Of a stretch of 64,000 nucleotides of DNA, positions 37,300-46,605 are shown in pieces. The DNA comes from Listeria floridensis FSL S10-1187. GTDB taxonomy: Bacteria; Bacillota; Bacilli; Lactobacillales; Listeriaceae. The notes beneath the pieces were generated by a model, which saw only the letters and a list, made by a program, of their open reading frames with translations, did no database searches and was not told the DNA's origin. Positions within the stretch are counted from its first letter, which is position 1. Each line of letters starts with the position of its first letter. Made by a program: the position numbers and the translations under genes. The stretch is from NCBI RefSeq assembly GCF_000525875.1, contig NZ_AODF01000007.1, positions 18,160 through 82,159 on the forward strand, read 5' to 3'.

Positions 37300-37701
37300 A
37301 TGAATAGACAGACAGAATTTATACTAGCGATTATTGGGGCTTCTTTTAACATGATTGTTGCACTTATAGCAGCTTTTTTTACAGGAGTTAATCTTTTGCC
37401 TTTAATCTTTAGCATGGGGCTTGGCGATGCATCGGGTGAAATTTTAGCGTTTCTGATTCTGGTTTTAATTGGTGCAGTTATTTTTATTTTCTTGGTTGCT
37501 TCTTCGATATTCGGGATGATTGCTGCTTTTAAACTTAAAGCGGGCACATCTCGTTTGAAGACAATTGCGATTATTTTTATAGTAGTAGGAGGCATTCAAA
37601 TCGCTTCGATTCATGGTATTTTATATCTAATCGTTGGGATTATGCTTCTCAGCAAGAAACAACAAAATGTGTTGCCTGAGAGGGAGGAGGAATTAATTTG
37701 A
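37300..37701 (+). CDS. DUF4064-like four-TM membrane protein
   Basis: About 133 residues with four hydrophobic segments: LAIIGASFNMIVALIAAFF, FLILVLIGAVIFIFLVAS, IAIIFIVVGGIQIASI and a final ILYLIVGIMLL. The layout matches small DUF4064-type proteins of Firmicutes. The ATG at 37300 follows AAAGGAGATCAA; upstream in-frame codons are in the terminator/promoter area. The stop overlaps the next start (TTGA), so the two are translated together. Function unknown. Confidence 0.72.
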   Translation: MNRQTEFILAIIGASFNMIVALIAAFFTGVNLLPLIFSMGLGDASGEILAFLILVLIGAVIFIFLVASSIFGMIAAFKLKAGTSRLKTIAIIFIVVGGIQIASIHGILYLIVGIMLLSKKQQNVLPEREEELI

Positions 37702-38090
37702 GTATTGTTTTTTTTGTAATGGCATTGCTGTTTGTAGCACTTCTAGCGATTGCTGCTCGCGCACTGCTTGCTGTGTGGATATATAAAGATGCGGAACGCC
37801 GCGGAATGAATCCAATTTTATGTTGTCTCCTCATTATCTTCACAAGTTCTATCATTGTGATGATTGTTTACTTGATTGTAAAAAAACCTTCGCTTGAACC
37901 GAAAAAAGGAATGGGACTTTTAATTACGGGTTGCATTTTAACGGGGTTAAGCTTTATCTTTAGTATTTTTGCAACGATTGGACTAATCACTTCATTTATT
38001 TATGAAATCGAAAATAACCCGAATTTCGATGGCGGTTATGATTATTATGATGATTTTAACGGTGAACACGATAGCGGATACGATTTTTAA
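37698..38090 (+). CDS. Membrane protein with PLD-nuclease-N-like hairpin
   Basis: 130 residues from a TTG start behind GGGAGGAGG. Hydrophobic segments at about 1-30, 42-60 and 75-105 flank the motif AVWIYKDAERRGMNPILCCLLIIF, as in the short membrane domains found at phospholipase-D N-termini and in stand-alone proteins. The C-terminal tail is rich in D, Y and G (YDYYDDFNGEHDSGYDF). Coupled to the preceding membrane protein. Function unknown. Confidence 0.68.
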   Translation: MSIVFFVMALLFVALLAIAARALLAVWIYKDAERRGMNPILCCLLIIFTSSIIVMIVYLIVKKPSLEPKKGMGLLITGCILTGLSFIFSIFATIGLITSFIYEIENNPNFDGGYDYYDDFNGEHDSGYDF

Positions 38091-38102
38091 ACAGAGACTT
38101 AT

Positions 38103-38129
38103 GAAGCCCCTGCTGAAGTAGGGGTTTTT
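38103..38129 (+). terminator. Rho-independent terminator
   Basis: AAGCCCCTGCTGAAGTAGGGGTTTTTGC: short stem CCCCTGC / GTAGGGG with a T-run. Confidence 0.7.
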
Positions 38130-38191
38130 GCTTTTGGTAAAAATAGGGTATAAAAGAAACAGGAGAAAATATTGTTGGAGGTGAATGTCTG

Positions 38192-39196
38192 ATGGATACG
38201 ATTATTTTGATCACAATTTTGATTGTGATTGTCGGCCTTGCCTTTGATTTCATAAATGGATTTCATGACATCGCCAATGCGGTAGCAACATGTATTTCAA
38301 CTAGAGCATTAAAGCCGCGCGTCGCTATTTTGATGGCGGCAGTCATGAATTTTTTAGGAGCTATTTCATTTACAGGGGTTGCCGAGGGACTGACGAAAAA
38401 CATAGTTGATCCATTTGTCTTACATAATGGTGAATTCGTTGTTTTATGCGGTTTGATTGCGGCGGTCATTTGGAATCTTTTGACTTGGTTTATCGGAATG
38501 CCAAGCAGCTCTTCTCATGCTTTGATTGGTGCTATTGCTGGTGCTGCTGTTGCATCTGCCGGTTTTTCAGCTTTAAACTATACAGGATTTATTACAATTA
38601 TTGTAGCACTAATTATTTCACCGCTGATTGGTTTTAGCGTGGGTTATTTGATTTATTCTGCGTTTAAGTGGATTTTCCGCAACCGAAAACGGGTAAAAAC
38701 AAACCGCCATTTTCGAATTGCACAAATTTTTACAGCAGCGATCCAAGCATATGCACATGGTACCAATGATGCACAAAAAACAATGGGCGTGATTACGCTT
38801 GCCCTGATTGCGAGTGGGCTTTTAAAAGAAACAGCTGGCGTACCATTTTGGGTGCAGCTTTCTTGTGCTGCTGCAATGGCGATTGGTTCATCAGTCGGCG
38901 GTTTTCGAATTATTAAAACGGTTGGCACAAAAATTATGCGGATTGAACCAGTTACAGGTGTAGCTGCAGACGTCAGCTCACTTTCTGTAATTATGACAGC
39001 AACCTTGACCCATTTGCCAGTCAGCACGACGCAAGTGATTGACAGCTCGATCATGGGGGTTGGAACTGCGAATCACAAGAAAGAAGTCAACTGGAGAACA
39101 GGGAAAAACATGCTTTTGACATGGATTATCACGCTTCCTATTGCTGCAGCCCTAGCCGCACTCGTTTATACAATTGCAGCCCTCATCTTTTTATAA
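38192..39196 (+). CDS. pit: PiT-family inorganic phosphate transporter
   Basis: 334 residues, about ten membrane segments. It contains the two inverted PiT signatures, NGFHDIANAVATCISTRAL near residue 22 and AHGTNDAQKTMGVITLALI near 190, plus PSSSSHALIGAIAGA. PiT carriers move metal-phosphate with protons or sodium. Unlike many Gram-positive pit loci, no PhoU-like DUF47 gene is adjacent. Listeria has a similar gene near its glyoxalase/DUF1149/ZIP cluster. Confidence 0.93.
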   Translation: MDTIILITILIVIVGLAFDFINGFHDIANAVATCISTRALKPRVAILMAAVMNFLGAISFTGVAEGLTKNIVDPFVLHNGEFVVLCGLIAAVIWNLLTWFIGMPSSSSHALIGAIAGAAVASAGFSALNYTGFITIIVALIISPLIGFSVGYLIYSAFKWIFRNRKRVKTNRHFRIAQIFTAAIQAYAHGTNDAQKTMGVITLALIASGLLKETAGVPFWVQLSCAAAMAIGSSVGGFRIIKTVGTKIMRIEPVTGVAADVSSLSVIMTATLTHLPVSTTQVIDSSIMGVGTANHKKEVNWRTGKNMLLTWIITLPIAAALAALVYTIAALIFL

Positions 39197-39244
39197 AATG
39201 GGGGATTCCCTACCAAAATTGATTTTGCTTAAGGAGAGAAATTC

Positions 39245-40444
39245 ATGCAGAAGGAAGAAAAAATTTCCGTTGCTCTTGTCGTCGTGCTTGGTTTGCTATC
39301 TGCCTTTGGACCTCTTTCGCTTGATATGTATCTGCCCGGATTGCCAGAGCTTGCAAAGGACATGTCAGTTGGAACCTCACTTGCTCAGCTTAGCTTGACG
39401 GCTTGCATGATCGGTCTCGCGCTCGGTCAGCTTGTTATCGGCGCGGTGAGCGATGCAGTTGGCAGAAGAAAACCGCTGATCATCGGAGTGACTGCCTACT
39501 TTATCGTGTCGCTGATCTGTGTGTTTCAAACGAATATCTATGCATTTTTAGTGCTACGTTTTATTCAAGGTTTTGCTGGCGGTGCTGGAAGTGTATTATC
39601 ACGTGCCGTTGCGCGTGACCATTATGACGGCAAGATGCTAACACGTTTCTTTGGCTTTCTGATGCTGATTAACGGCCTCGGTCCTATCCTCGCTCCAATC
39701 ATTGGCGGCGGCATGCTGCTTTTCACGAATTGGCGAGGAATCTTTATTTTGCTCACCATTATCGGTTTTTTGTTGCTTATCTTATCTTTTTTTTATGTGA
39801 AAGAATCTCTCCCTCTTTCGGCTAGACAAACAAACGGCTTGAAAGGGACATTTACCTCGTTTTTTGAGCTTTCAAAAAGTGCAGTTTTCATGCAATATGC
39901 GCTACCGCAAGGATTGCTTTCGGGAATGATGTTTGCTTACATCGCGGCCTCGCCATTTGTGCTCCAAGAAATTTATCAGCTGAGCCCGCAGCAATTCAGT
40001 ATTTGTTTTGCAGTAAACGGGATCGGACTTGTGATCGCATCGCAGTTGGCAGGTTCGCTGAGTATACGGTATAATGAAAGTAGCCTGTATGAAATTGGAA
40101 TCGGTATCGCATTTTTTGCGAGCCTGATACTCTTGATTGAACTTGTGAGTGGTGCTTCCGTTATCTGGATACTTGTTGCTCTATTCGTGGCTATCTCGAG
40201 TACCGGTCTTGTCAATACAGTTGGTACTTCGCTTGCAATGCAGAGTCAGGCCAGTCATGCTGGGAGTGCATCCGCACTAATTGGTCTTTTTTCATTTTTA
40301 TTTGGCGGCATCGTGTCTCCGCTTGTTGGTCTCGGAAGTGGAACAACAGGAGCTCCGATGGGCATTGTGATGTTTGCTTGCAGTTTCTTGGCACTGCTTC
40401 TTTATATGATTTACCGAAAAGGACGGATGAGACATGAAAATTGA
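39245..40444 (+). CDS. Bcr/CflA-type MFS efflux transporter
   Basis: 399 residues, twelve membrane segments. Seen: GPLSLDMYLPGLPELAKDM, the Bcr signature around TM1, and GQLVIGAVSDAVGRRKPLIIG with RFIQGFAGGAGSVLSRAVARD. Bcr/CflA proteins export bicyclomycin, chloramphenicol-like drugs, dipeptides or cysteine. AAGGAGAG ribosome site before the ATG. It overlaps the following VOC gene by 11 bases. Confidence 0.9.
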   Translation: MQKEEKISVALVVVLGLLSAFGPLSLDMYLPGLPELAKDMSVGTSLAQLSLTACMIGLALGQLVIGAVSDAVGRRKPLIIGVTAYFIVSLICVFQTNIYAFLVLRFIQGFAGGAGSVLSRAVARDHYDGKMLTRFFGFLMLINGLGPILAPIIGGGMLLFTNWRGIFILLTIIGFLLLILSFFYVKESLPLSARQTNGLKGTFTSFFELSKSAVFMQYALPQGLLSGMMFAYIAASPFVLQEIYQLSPQQFSICFAVNGIGLVIASQLAGSLSIRYNESSLYEIGIGIAFFASLILLIELVSGASVIWILVALFVAISSTGLVNTVGTSLAMQSQASHAGSASALIGLFSFLFGGIVSPLVGLGSGTTGAPMGIVMFACSFLALLLYMIYRKGRMRHEN

Positions 40445-40814
40445 ACATATGGCTTTATGGACGAAAGATTTAAACCGCATGAAAGAATTTTATGAACGTT
40501 ACTTCAATGCTTCCGCTTCTGAGCGTTATGATAACAAGCAAAAAGGTTTTTCGTCGTATTTCTTAACCTTTGAATCGGGAAGCCGCTTGGAAATCATGAC
40601 ACGGACTGACATCACAACAAGTCCAGCAGGTGAGCATTTTGGCTACGCTCATCTAGCGTTTTCAGTTGGGAGCAAGGAACAAGTCGATCAGGTGACTGAA
40701 ACCTTCCGAAAAGACGGTTTTGAGATCGCAGGTGAACCTCGTACAACAGGGGACGGTTATTATGAAAGTGTTGTTCGCGACAGCGATGGAAATTTAATTG
40801 AAATTACGATTTAA
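40434..40814 (+). CDS. VOC (glyoxalase/bleomycin-resistance) superfamily protein
   Basis: 126 residues. Glyoxalase-I-like halves: MKIEHMALWTKDLNRMKEFYERYF (His5 metal ligand), SRLEIMTR, GYAHLAFSVGSKEQVD (His) and YYESVVRDSDGNLIEIT (final Glu). All four ligand positions typical of lactoylglutathione lyase are there, so a metalloenzyme or a thiol-drug-modifying protein is likely. Overlapping the exporter gene suggests a shared detoxification role. Confidence 0.87.
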   Translation: MKIEHMALWTKDLNRMKEFYERYFNASASERYDNKQKGFSSYFLTFESGSRLEIMTRTDITTSPAGEHFGYAHLAFSVGSKEQVDQVTETFRKDGFEIAGEPRTTGDGYYESVVRDSDGNLIEITI

Positions 40815-40835
40815 AGAAAGCAGAGGGTGAGAAAT

Positions 40836-41219
40836 TTGGAATTTAAAGCAAATCCGATTATTGTTGAAAAGTATAATTTTGAGACATTGGTAGAACCAGA
40901 AGAAGGCATTGAAAACAACATTATGGTGCAGCTGAATGAAGTAGAACCGGCTGGGGAAGACAAGTCTGAACTAGAAGCAGGAAAAATTTACAAGGTAGAT
41001 GTTCCGTTTTCGCTAGTTCTCGAACGCTTTAAAATAGACGGTCAAATCAGCCGCATTGTGCAGGTGTTAGATTTCTTCGGCGAGACTAACGAAATTGATC
41101 AAGCTACTGCGCAGGAAATGTCAAAACCACTCATCGATTACATCAAACGTCTTACTTATGAAGTTACTGAAATCGCTTTTGATCTGCCGGGGTATAAGCT
41201 GGATTTTGAAAGCAATTGA
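40836..41219 (+). CDS. DUF1149 (SecB-fold-like) protein
   Basis: About 127 residues from a TTG behind AGAGGGTG; an in-frame GTG at 40827 overlaps that site. The sequence KANPIIVEKYNFETLVEPEEG, VPFSLVLERFKIDGQISRIVQV and LIDYIKRLTYEVTEIAFD is characteristic of DUF1149, a SecB-like small family of bacilli. Function not established; a chaperone-like role is only inferred from the fold. Confidence 0.82.
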   Translation: MEFKANPIIVEKYNFETLVEPEEGIENNIMVQLNEVEPAGEDKSELEAGKIYKVDVPFSLVLERFKIDGQISRIVQVLDFFGETNEIDQATAQEMSKPLIDYIKRLTYEVTEIAFDLPGYKLDFESN

Positions 41220-41226
41220 ATGAAAC

Positions 41227-41260
41227 AAAAAGCATCTCTATTTAGAGGTGCTTTCTTTTT
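41227..41260 (+). terminator. Rho-independent terminator
   Basis: AAAAGCATCTCTA / TAGAGGTGCTTT stem, short loop, T-run. Confidence 0.8.
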
Positions 41261-41331
41261 TAGCAATCAAACCTTGAATCTTTCTGTGAATTTCGCTATG
41301 ATAAAAGAAAAGCAGGAACGGAGGCTCTCAC

Positions 41332-41572
41332 ATGACTTCAGGAGAAGAACAAGAACCAAAGTTGTTTGATAAAGAGAAAGTCAAAGAAGTTTCAGAGAAA
41401 GTGGAAGAAAAAGCAGGTGAAGCAGCAGGCAAAGCAGGCGAAGTATTAGGTGATGCTGCAAAATTAGCCTTTTACGGTTCACTTGAAGCTGCTAAAGTAG
41501 TCGGAAAAACCGGTGGAGCATTTTTTTAAAGGTTTAAAACGCGGTTTCCAAAACGATAAAGAAGAAGAGTAA
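41332..41572 (+). CDS. Small Ala/Lys/Glu-rich amphipathic protein (one frameshift)
   Basis: About 79 residues when one T is removed from the T7 run at 41521-41527, giving GGAFFKGLKRGFQNDKEEE and a stop at 41570-41572. The centre is an alanine/lysine/glutamate heptad-like region (EKVEEKAGEAAGKAGEVLGD) suited to a long amphipathic helix, like YtxH- or LEA-type stress proteins. No membrane segment or signal peptide. Own promoter region and terminator. Function unknown. Confidence 0.68.
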
Positions 41573-41583
41573 AAAGGATTTTT

Positions 41584-41617
41584 GGGTTTGAAACTGTATA
41601 GTTTCAAACCCTATTTT
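41584..41617 (+). terminator. Rho-independent terminator
   Basis: GGGTTTGAAAC / GTTTCAAACCC perfect 11-bp stem followed by TATTTT. Confidence 0.9.
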
Positions 41618-41640
41618 AAGTTAGAGAGGTTGTTGTTGGG

Positions 41641-42450
41641 TTGATAGCGTATTTTTCAAGTTTGAATCCAGTACTGCTTGCACTTTTGGCAGGGCTTTTC
41701 ACATGGGGATGTACTGCACTTGGGGCAGCATTAGTATTTTTCTTTAAAGATTTAAATCAAAAAATGACGAATGTAATGCTTGGTTTTGCGGCAGGAGTTA
41801 TGATTGCAGCAAGTTTCTGGTCACTTCTAAGCCCAGCAATTGAACGAAGTGAGGGAATGGGGATTTGGTCATTTGTCCCAGCATTGGTCGGTTTCACGCT
41901 CGGCGGTGTATTTTTGCGTTTAGTCGATCGTATTATCCCGCATCTGCATCTCGGTTTTCCTGAGAAAGAAAAAGAAGGTCCAAAGACAAAGCTTCATAAA
42001 AGTATTCTGCTCGTGCTTTCGATCACTATCCATAACATTCCAGAAGGAGCAGCCGTAGGGGTTGCGTTCGGAGCTGTGCTTGTCGGAGATACAGAAACCT
42101 TTGTGACAGCGGCAGTCCTCGCACTCGGTATCGGTATCCAAAACTTTCCGGAAGGAGCAGCGGTTTCCATTCCGCTGCGCGGCGAAGGTTTAAGTCGTGC
42201 CAAAAGTTTCTGGTATGGTCAGCTCTCTGCGATCGTTGAACCTATCTTTGCGGTGATCGGTGCTTTATTAGTTGTCTTTGTGACCCCCATTTTACCTTAT
42301 GCACTTGCTTTTGCGGCAGGAGCAATGATTTTTGTTGTGATTGAAGAATTAATTCCTGAATCGCAAGTTGAAGGATCGACTGACCTAGCAACTGCAGCAA
42401 CAATGGCAGGGTTTGCTGTCATGATGGTGCTTGATGTTGCGCTTGGATAA
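41641..42450 (+). CDS. ZIP-family metal transporter
   Basis: 269 residues, eight membrane segments. The metal-binding pair in TM4/TM5 is present: [14 protein letters not shown] and [19 protein letters not shown]. The cytosolic loop carries [13 protein letters not shown]. The bacterial ZupT/GufA branch imports zinc, iron or manganese. TTG start behind GAGAGG; monocistronic. In Listeria a ZIP gene sits just before pgdA, as here with one gene between. Confidence 0.9.
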   Translation: MIAYFSSLNPVLLALLAGLFTWGCTALGAALVFFFKDLNQKMTNVMLGFAAGVMIAASFWSLLSPAIERSEGMGIWSFVPALVGFTLGGVFLRLVDRIIPHLHLGFPEKEKEGPKTKLHKSILLVLSITIHNIPEGAAVGVAFGAVLVGDTETFVTAAVLALGIGIQNFPEGAAVSIPLRGEGLSRAKSFWYGQLSAIVEPIFAVIGALLVVFVTPILPYALAFAAGAMIFVVIEELIPESQVEGSTDLATAATMAGFAVMMVLDVALG

Positions 42451-42491
42451 AAATTGTTTAGGAAAAGCAATACTTTTTTAGAGAAATATGC

Positions 42492-42603
42492 TATACTAGT
42501 TTGAAAGTGAAGTAATTCACAATGATAAGGATAGTTAATTTGGAGACTCCTCTCCGATTGCTATATGAAAACACGAAAAAGCTCCCACTTTTCGTGTTTT
42601 TTT
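42492..42603 (+). ncRNA. Candidate small RNA or attenuated leader with anti-SD (CUCC) motifs
   Basis: Promoter -10 TATACT (42492-42497) within GAAATATGCTATACT, then about 100 bases ending in a strong intrinsic terminator: ACACGAAAA / TTTTCGTGT perfect stem (42571-42597), loop AGCTCCCAC, T-run to 42603. The RNA carries C-rich single-strand candidates ACTCCTCTCC (42546-42555) and the loop CTCCC, both complementary to Shine-Dalgarno sequences. This is the pattern of the Listeria LhrC family, whose UCCC motifs bind ribosome sites. The terminator ends directly at the AAGGGAGG of the next gene, so it may instead be an attenuator. Confidence 0.5.
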
Positions 42604-42617
42604 AAGGGAGGAAAAAA

Positions 42618-43361
42618 ATGACATTTAAAAAAACAGATAATCGAAAATATTATAACCCGGTCAGAAAAGCCGTTTTGACGCATTCCATGATTGATTCTGG
42701 TGAAAAAGTAGCAGTAGGAATGTCTGGTGGCAAGGACTCTAGTACCCTTTTTTATTTACTGGATATGATCAGCAAACAAGAACGACTTGGATACAGCTTT
42801 GAGATTGTACCGATCTTTCTCGATATGGGAATGGACATGGATATTGAACCGCTTATTCGTTTTACGAAAGAATTGGGATACGAACTTGAGATCGTACCTA
42901 CAGACATTGCGACTGTTGTGTTTGATATTCGTCAGGAAAAAAATCCATGCTCATTATGTGCCAACATGCGGCGCGGTTATCTATACGGACATGCAAAGAA
43001 ATTGGGATGTGAAAAAGTAGCGCTCGGGCATCATTTGGATGATGCTATTGAAACGTATTTGATGAATTTCTTGATTCACGGCCGAATGGAAAGTTTTGAG
43101 CCAATTAGTTTTTTGACGAGAACAGAAGTTTCGATCATTCGTCCGATGCTTTATTTAGAAGAAAAAGACATTATTTCATTTGCAAAACGTGAGAACTTGC
43201 CAGTTATACACAATCCTTGTCCAGTGGATAAAAAAACACGGCGTGAAGAAATGAAGAAATTAGTCACAACACTTGCGACTTCGTACCCAGATATCCGTCA
43301 AAAATTTCTTTCAGGAATGGAAACTGGAAAAGCAGCCCAATTTTGGACGGAAAATAAGTAA
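42618..43361 (+). CDS. TtcA-like tRNA 2-thiolation PP-loop ATPase
   Basis: 247 residues. PP-loop SGGKDSSTLFYLLD near residue 36 activates tRNA by adenylation. CSLCANMRRG supplies the paired cysteines for the Fe-S cluster; CP in HNPCPVDKKTRREEM is a third ligand region; LGHHLDDAIETYLMNF is also typical. TtcA makes 2-thiocytidine-32 in tRNA in proteobacteria; Gram-positive relatives are of the same family but less studied, so the exact modified base is uncertain. Translation begins right after a terminator hairpin, hinting at attenuation. Confidence 0.83.
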   Translation: MTFKKTDNRKYYNPVRKAVLTHSMIDSGEKVAVGMSGGKDSSTLFYLLDMISKQERLGYSFEIVPIFLDMGMDMDIEPLIRFTKELGYELEIVPTDIATVVFDIRQEKNPCSLCANMRRGYLYGHAKKLGCEKVALGHHLDDAIETYLMNFLIHGRMESFEPISFLTRTEVSIIRPMLYLEEKDIISFAKRENLPVIHNPCPVDKKTRREEMKKLVTTLATSYPDIRQKFLSGMETGKAAQFWTENK

Positions 43362-43445
43362 TTTATCACTAGAAGTCTCAGCAAAAATCTGTATAATGGT
43401 ACGAGAGGATAGGGAACTGTAATGATTAAAGAGGTGTTATAAGTT

Positions 43446-44829
43446 TTGAAGCGAAAAACGATTTTTTTGAGCCTTTCTGTACTTATGATTGTTGCTGTGG
43501 CAATTTTAGGTTACCTCACTTATCAACGGCATCAGATTGCGAAGGCACGAATTAGGGTGGAACAAGATGTGGAGCTCTATATGGATAAAAAAAATTGGGC
43601 GAAAACAATTTTCACAAAATCGAACAAGAGAATCGAGATAAAAAAATTACGGCATTTGTTCCAAAAATGAAAAACAAGTCAGAAAATCAATTAATTAAAC
43701 AAGAAATGTTGGGTGCAGCCGAAAAGGAACACGATCAAAAAAAATGATTTAGTGTTCTATACATTCGATAAAGAAAAAGTGACGAATCAGGTATCCAGTT
43801 ATAGTGTGAACAAAGAGAAATACGGCCTAAAAGGAAGTTCTTTTGAATTGGCGGATAAAAAGCTAGTAAAAAAAACAACTTGTAGATGAAGAAACCGGAA
43901 AAGTGCTTTCATTGCGTGATGTGTTAAATAGACAGCCGGATGCGCTACTTGAGTTGAAACGTAAAATGCAAGAAACGCTGATTGCAACTGGTAAAATTCC
44001 ACTCGAGAAAATTGGAGCTTTGGGGGAAGCTTCATATCCAGAAAACTTAGATGAAACGGATATTGCGATCACAGACACAGAATTGAGCGTCCCAATTTCT
44101 ATTCCAGGATTTGCTAAGATCAAACAAGTTGCCATTCCGCTTAGCTCATTTGCGGCTTATGTTGATCCGCATCATTTACCTGCTGGTATTGAACCGCCGG
44201 CACCGCACCAAATGGTTTCTGGTAAGAAGATCGCTTTGACGTTTGATGACGGCCCAAGTGCGAAAGTCACGCCACGTATTTTAGCAACTTTAAAAAAATA
44301 CCAAGCAAAAGCTACATTTTTTGTTCTTGGTTCAGAGGTAGCTGAACATCCAGGACTTGTGAAAGCAGAACTTGATGCAGGGCATCAAGTGGCAAACCAT
44401 TCATGGAGCCATCCACAGCTTACGAAATTGTCTGATCGCGATGTGGCAGAACAAATTTTGAAAACACAGATGGTTGTTTATCAGCAGACTGGTTACTTTC
44501 CTGAGCTCGTTCGCCCACCTTATGGAGCTGTTCACAAAAATACGGCACTTGCAATTGGCCTTCCGATTGCGCAGTGGAGTGAAGATACGGAAGACTGGAA
44601 GTACAAAAGCGGTCGCCATGTAACAAACAAAATAGTCAGTTCGGCGTATGATGGAGGAATGATTTTAATGCATGATATTCATCCGACGACAGCGGATGGA
44701 CTTGATGCAGCACTTAAAAAGCTGAAAGAATTAGGCTATCAGTTTGTGACCGTCGATGAACTCTTGCAAGAAAAGCCAGAAATAGGACATCAATATTTTG
44801 ATGCGACTGATGAAAGAGCTGTGAAATAG
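43446..44829 (+). CDS. pgdA: Peptidoglycan N-acetylglucosamine deacetylase (three frameshifts)
   Basis: About 460 residues after correction. N-terminal membrane anchor, a DUF3298-like extracellular domain, and a C-terminal polysaccharide deacetylase (NodB) domain: LTFDDGPSAKVT (Asp pair), HSWSHPQL (His ligands), RPPYGAVH and LMHDIHPTT. It resembles Listeria PgdA, including the C-terminal QYFD-TD tail. Deacetylated wall resists lysozyme. Frame breaks lie in three A8 runs: 43587-43594 (two A extra or one missing, to read KKLGENNFHKIEQENRDKKI), 43737-43744 (A7) and 43868-43875 (A7). Three breaks in one gene could mean a pseudogene, but all are homopolymer indels like those elsewhere. Confidence 0.87.
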
Positions 44830-44831
44830 AA

Positions 44832-44866
44832 AAAAAAGCGGAAACCGTGAAGGTTTCCGCTTTTTT
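44832..44866. terminator. Bidirectional terminator between pgdA and the acyltransferase gene
   Basis: AAAAAAGCGGAAACC / GGTTTCCGCTTTTTT stem serving both convergent genes. Confidence 0.9.
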
Positions 44867-46116
44867 AGTGCGTTAAAATGTGCTTCATTTCCGTAAGAAT
44901 AGTTTGCTGAAAAGCGTGATCAGCATGGGTTCCGTAAAGGTTGGTACTGAGCGTGAGTTCTTCTTTAAAAGTCGTAGCGGCGACTTGGAAGTAGGGCGCG
45001 AACTTAAGCGAACCGGAAATATAGATGTCAGCGGGGGCTACGCCGTCAAATTGGAGTCTAGCTGCATCAATAATACCCATATTAGTCAGGCTTACGGTTG
45101 GAATACTATAATACTTTTTCACAGCCGCATGATAAGCCTCAAAGGTTTCTGACCGATAAATTCGGTCCAAGTAGTCAAATACCCGAAGCGGCGCCAAGCT
45201 GTCTTTTTGCCCGCGAAATGATAAATGAGCCGCGGCTGTCGCCTGCTCCAAACTTTGCAGATCGTTTTTTTGAAAAGAGCACGTCAAGTTTGCCGTGAAA
45301 TTCGCAATTCCACTTGGAAATTTAAGATACTTGCGGAGGTCGATCGGGCAGTCAATCTCAATCGCAGAATGTGGAAAATGCTTGGCAAGTACGCATCCAA
45401 ATGCCGCGAACAGTCTGTCGTTAATCGTGGCACCTTGTTTTTTTTGTGTCCTCTTTCAGCGCAAGAAATTCAGCTCGATTTATTTTTACCCGCAAGATAC
45501 GTGGATTCTCGGTATTGCCTGTTAACGGCAAGGGAAGATTTTGGTGCGGCTCTTGAAGCGGTGGTGCAGCTTTCCATCCGGATGTATCCATGTTTTCAAA
45601 AATGCGTCGCAAACTGCGCGAACCCGGTTTAAGCTGCGGCAAGTGAGCCTGATTCTGCTTGATGTTTGAGTACAGCTCAGCAAGCAAATACAAGAGCTCC
45701 TTAAAGCCCGCCCCGTCAGCAAGCATATGGTTCAGCACCACAGAGAGAAAATCCCCTTCATCTGCTCGAATAACCGTTAAGCGAATTTGCGGCCCATTCT
45801 CACCGTCAAGCATTTGCGTTAATGCCCGATTCAAACTTGCTTCGGGGTTTTTTGCGTGCTCCTCTAGAAAAACAAGATCTTCTGGTGCATAGGTGCTTTC
45901 TTGCCAGACAAACCCTGATTTGGATGCTTTTAAATAAGTGAAAAGTTCAGGTAAACGGCCACCAAGAAGTATCACCGCTTCTCTTAAACATTGAACGTCA
46001 ATCTGAGTCTGAAAATGAAAAGCAGCATGTAAATGATGATCGTTTTTATGTTCTAAGGCGGAAATATAGTGCTTGATGTCAGAGCTTTCCGCGGGATAGG
46101 TTTTAATTTTTGGCAT
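44865..46116 (-). CDS. Condensation-domain-like acyltransferase (alcohol acetyltransferase family), one frameshift
   Basis: About 417 residues in the chloramphenicol-acetyltransferase/condensation fold. The catalytic HxxxDG motif is present as NHMLADGAGF near residue 130, and a second-half signature IEIDCPIDLRKYL lies near 280. A T8 run on the plus strand (45438-45445) breaks the frame; with T7 it reads EDTKKQGATINDRLFAAFG and joins the two halves. Family members esterify alcohols, glycolipids or peptides; substrate unknown. Divergent from the PadR operon, sharing its operator region. Confidence 0.82.
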
Positions 46117-46181
46117 CTTTATTCCTCCTTTCCTGCTGTTTTCCCTTATCTTTTCACGCTAAACGGCTTTATTAAAATTAC

Positions 46182-46260
46182 TTTGACAGACAGAGTAATT
46201 CATGATAAACTGATTTTGTTATTAACTCTATCTGATAGAGTAATGTGTGGCAGAGTAATT
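46182..46260 (+). promoter_or_regulatory. Promoter and palindromic operator of the PadR operon
   Basis: TTGACA (46182-46187), 17 bases, TAAACT (46205-46210). The perfect palindrome ACTCTATC-T-GATAGAGT (46225-46241) lies just downstream. The half-site AGAGTAAT occurs three times (46192, 46237, 46252). This is a likely autoregulatory operator; it could also act on the divergent acyltransferase gene. Confidence 0.65.
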
Positions 46261-46266
46261 TAGGAG

Positions 46267-46605
46267 GTGGTCACGATCCGTAGCGACATTTTAAGAGGCC
46301 ACGTAGATTCGATTATTTTAAGGATTCTTGCGGATGGAGATTCATACGGTTATGCGATTTCAAAAGAAATCAGCGATCGCACAAAGGAAAAGTTTCAAAT
46401 TAAGGAAGCGACGCTTTATGCCGTATTTCAACGTCTTGAGAAAAAAGGTTTGATCAAAAGCTACTACGGGGATAGGAGCCATGGTGGAAAGCGGAAATAT
46501 TATACGCTCACAACGCGCGGTAAGCTGTACTTAAATGAAATGATCGAAGAATGGCAGGAAATTAAAGAAGTAATCAACGTCTTTTTGGAGGAGAGGGAAA
46601 ATTGA
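46267..46605 (+). CDS. PadR-family transcriptional regulator
   Basis: About 110 residues. Winged-helix core RSDILRGHVDSIILRILADGDSYGYAISKEI, then LYAVFQRLEKKGLIKSYYG and RKYYTLTTRGKLYL, all PadR hallmarks; C-terminal dimer helix. The annotated GTG at 46267 overlaps the AGGAGG ribosome site (46262-46267) and so is doubtful. Family members start MIRSDILRGH; at the matching place stands ACG ATC CGT (46273), so the true initiator may be a rare codon (ACG or ATC) or a base error. The PadR/HAAS-membrane operon resembles the Listeria LadR type. Confidence 0.87.
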   Translation: MVTIRSDILRGHVDSIILRILADGDSYGYAISKEISDRTKEKFQIKEATLYAVFQRLEKKGLIKSYYGDRSHGGKRKYYTLTTRGKLYLNEMIEEWQEIKEVINVFLEEREN

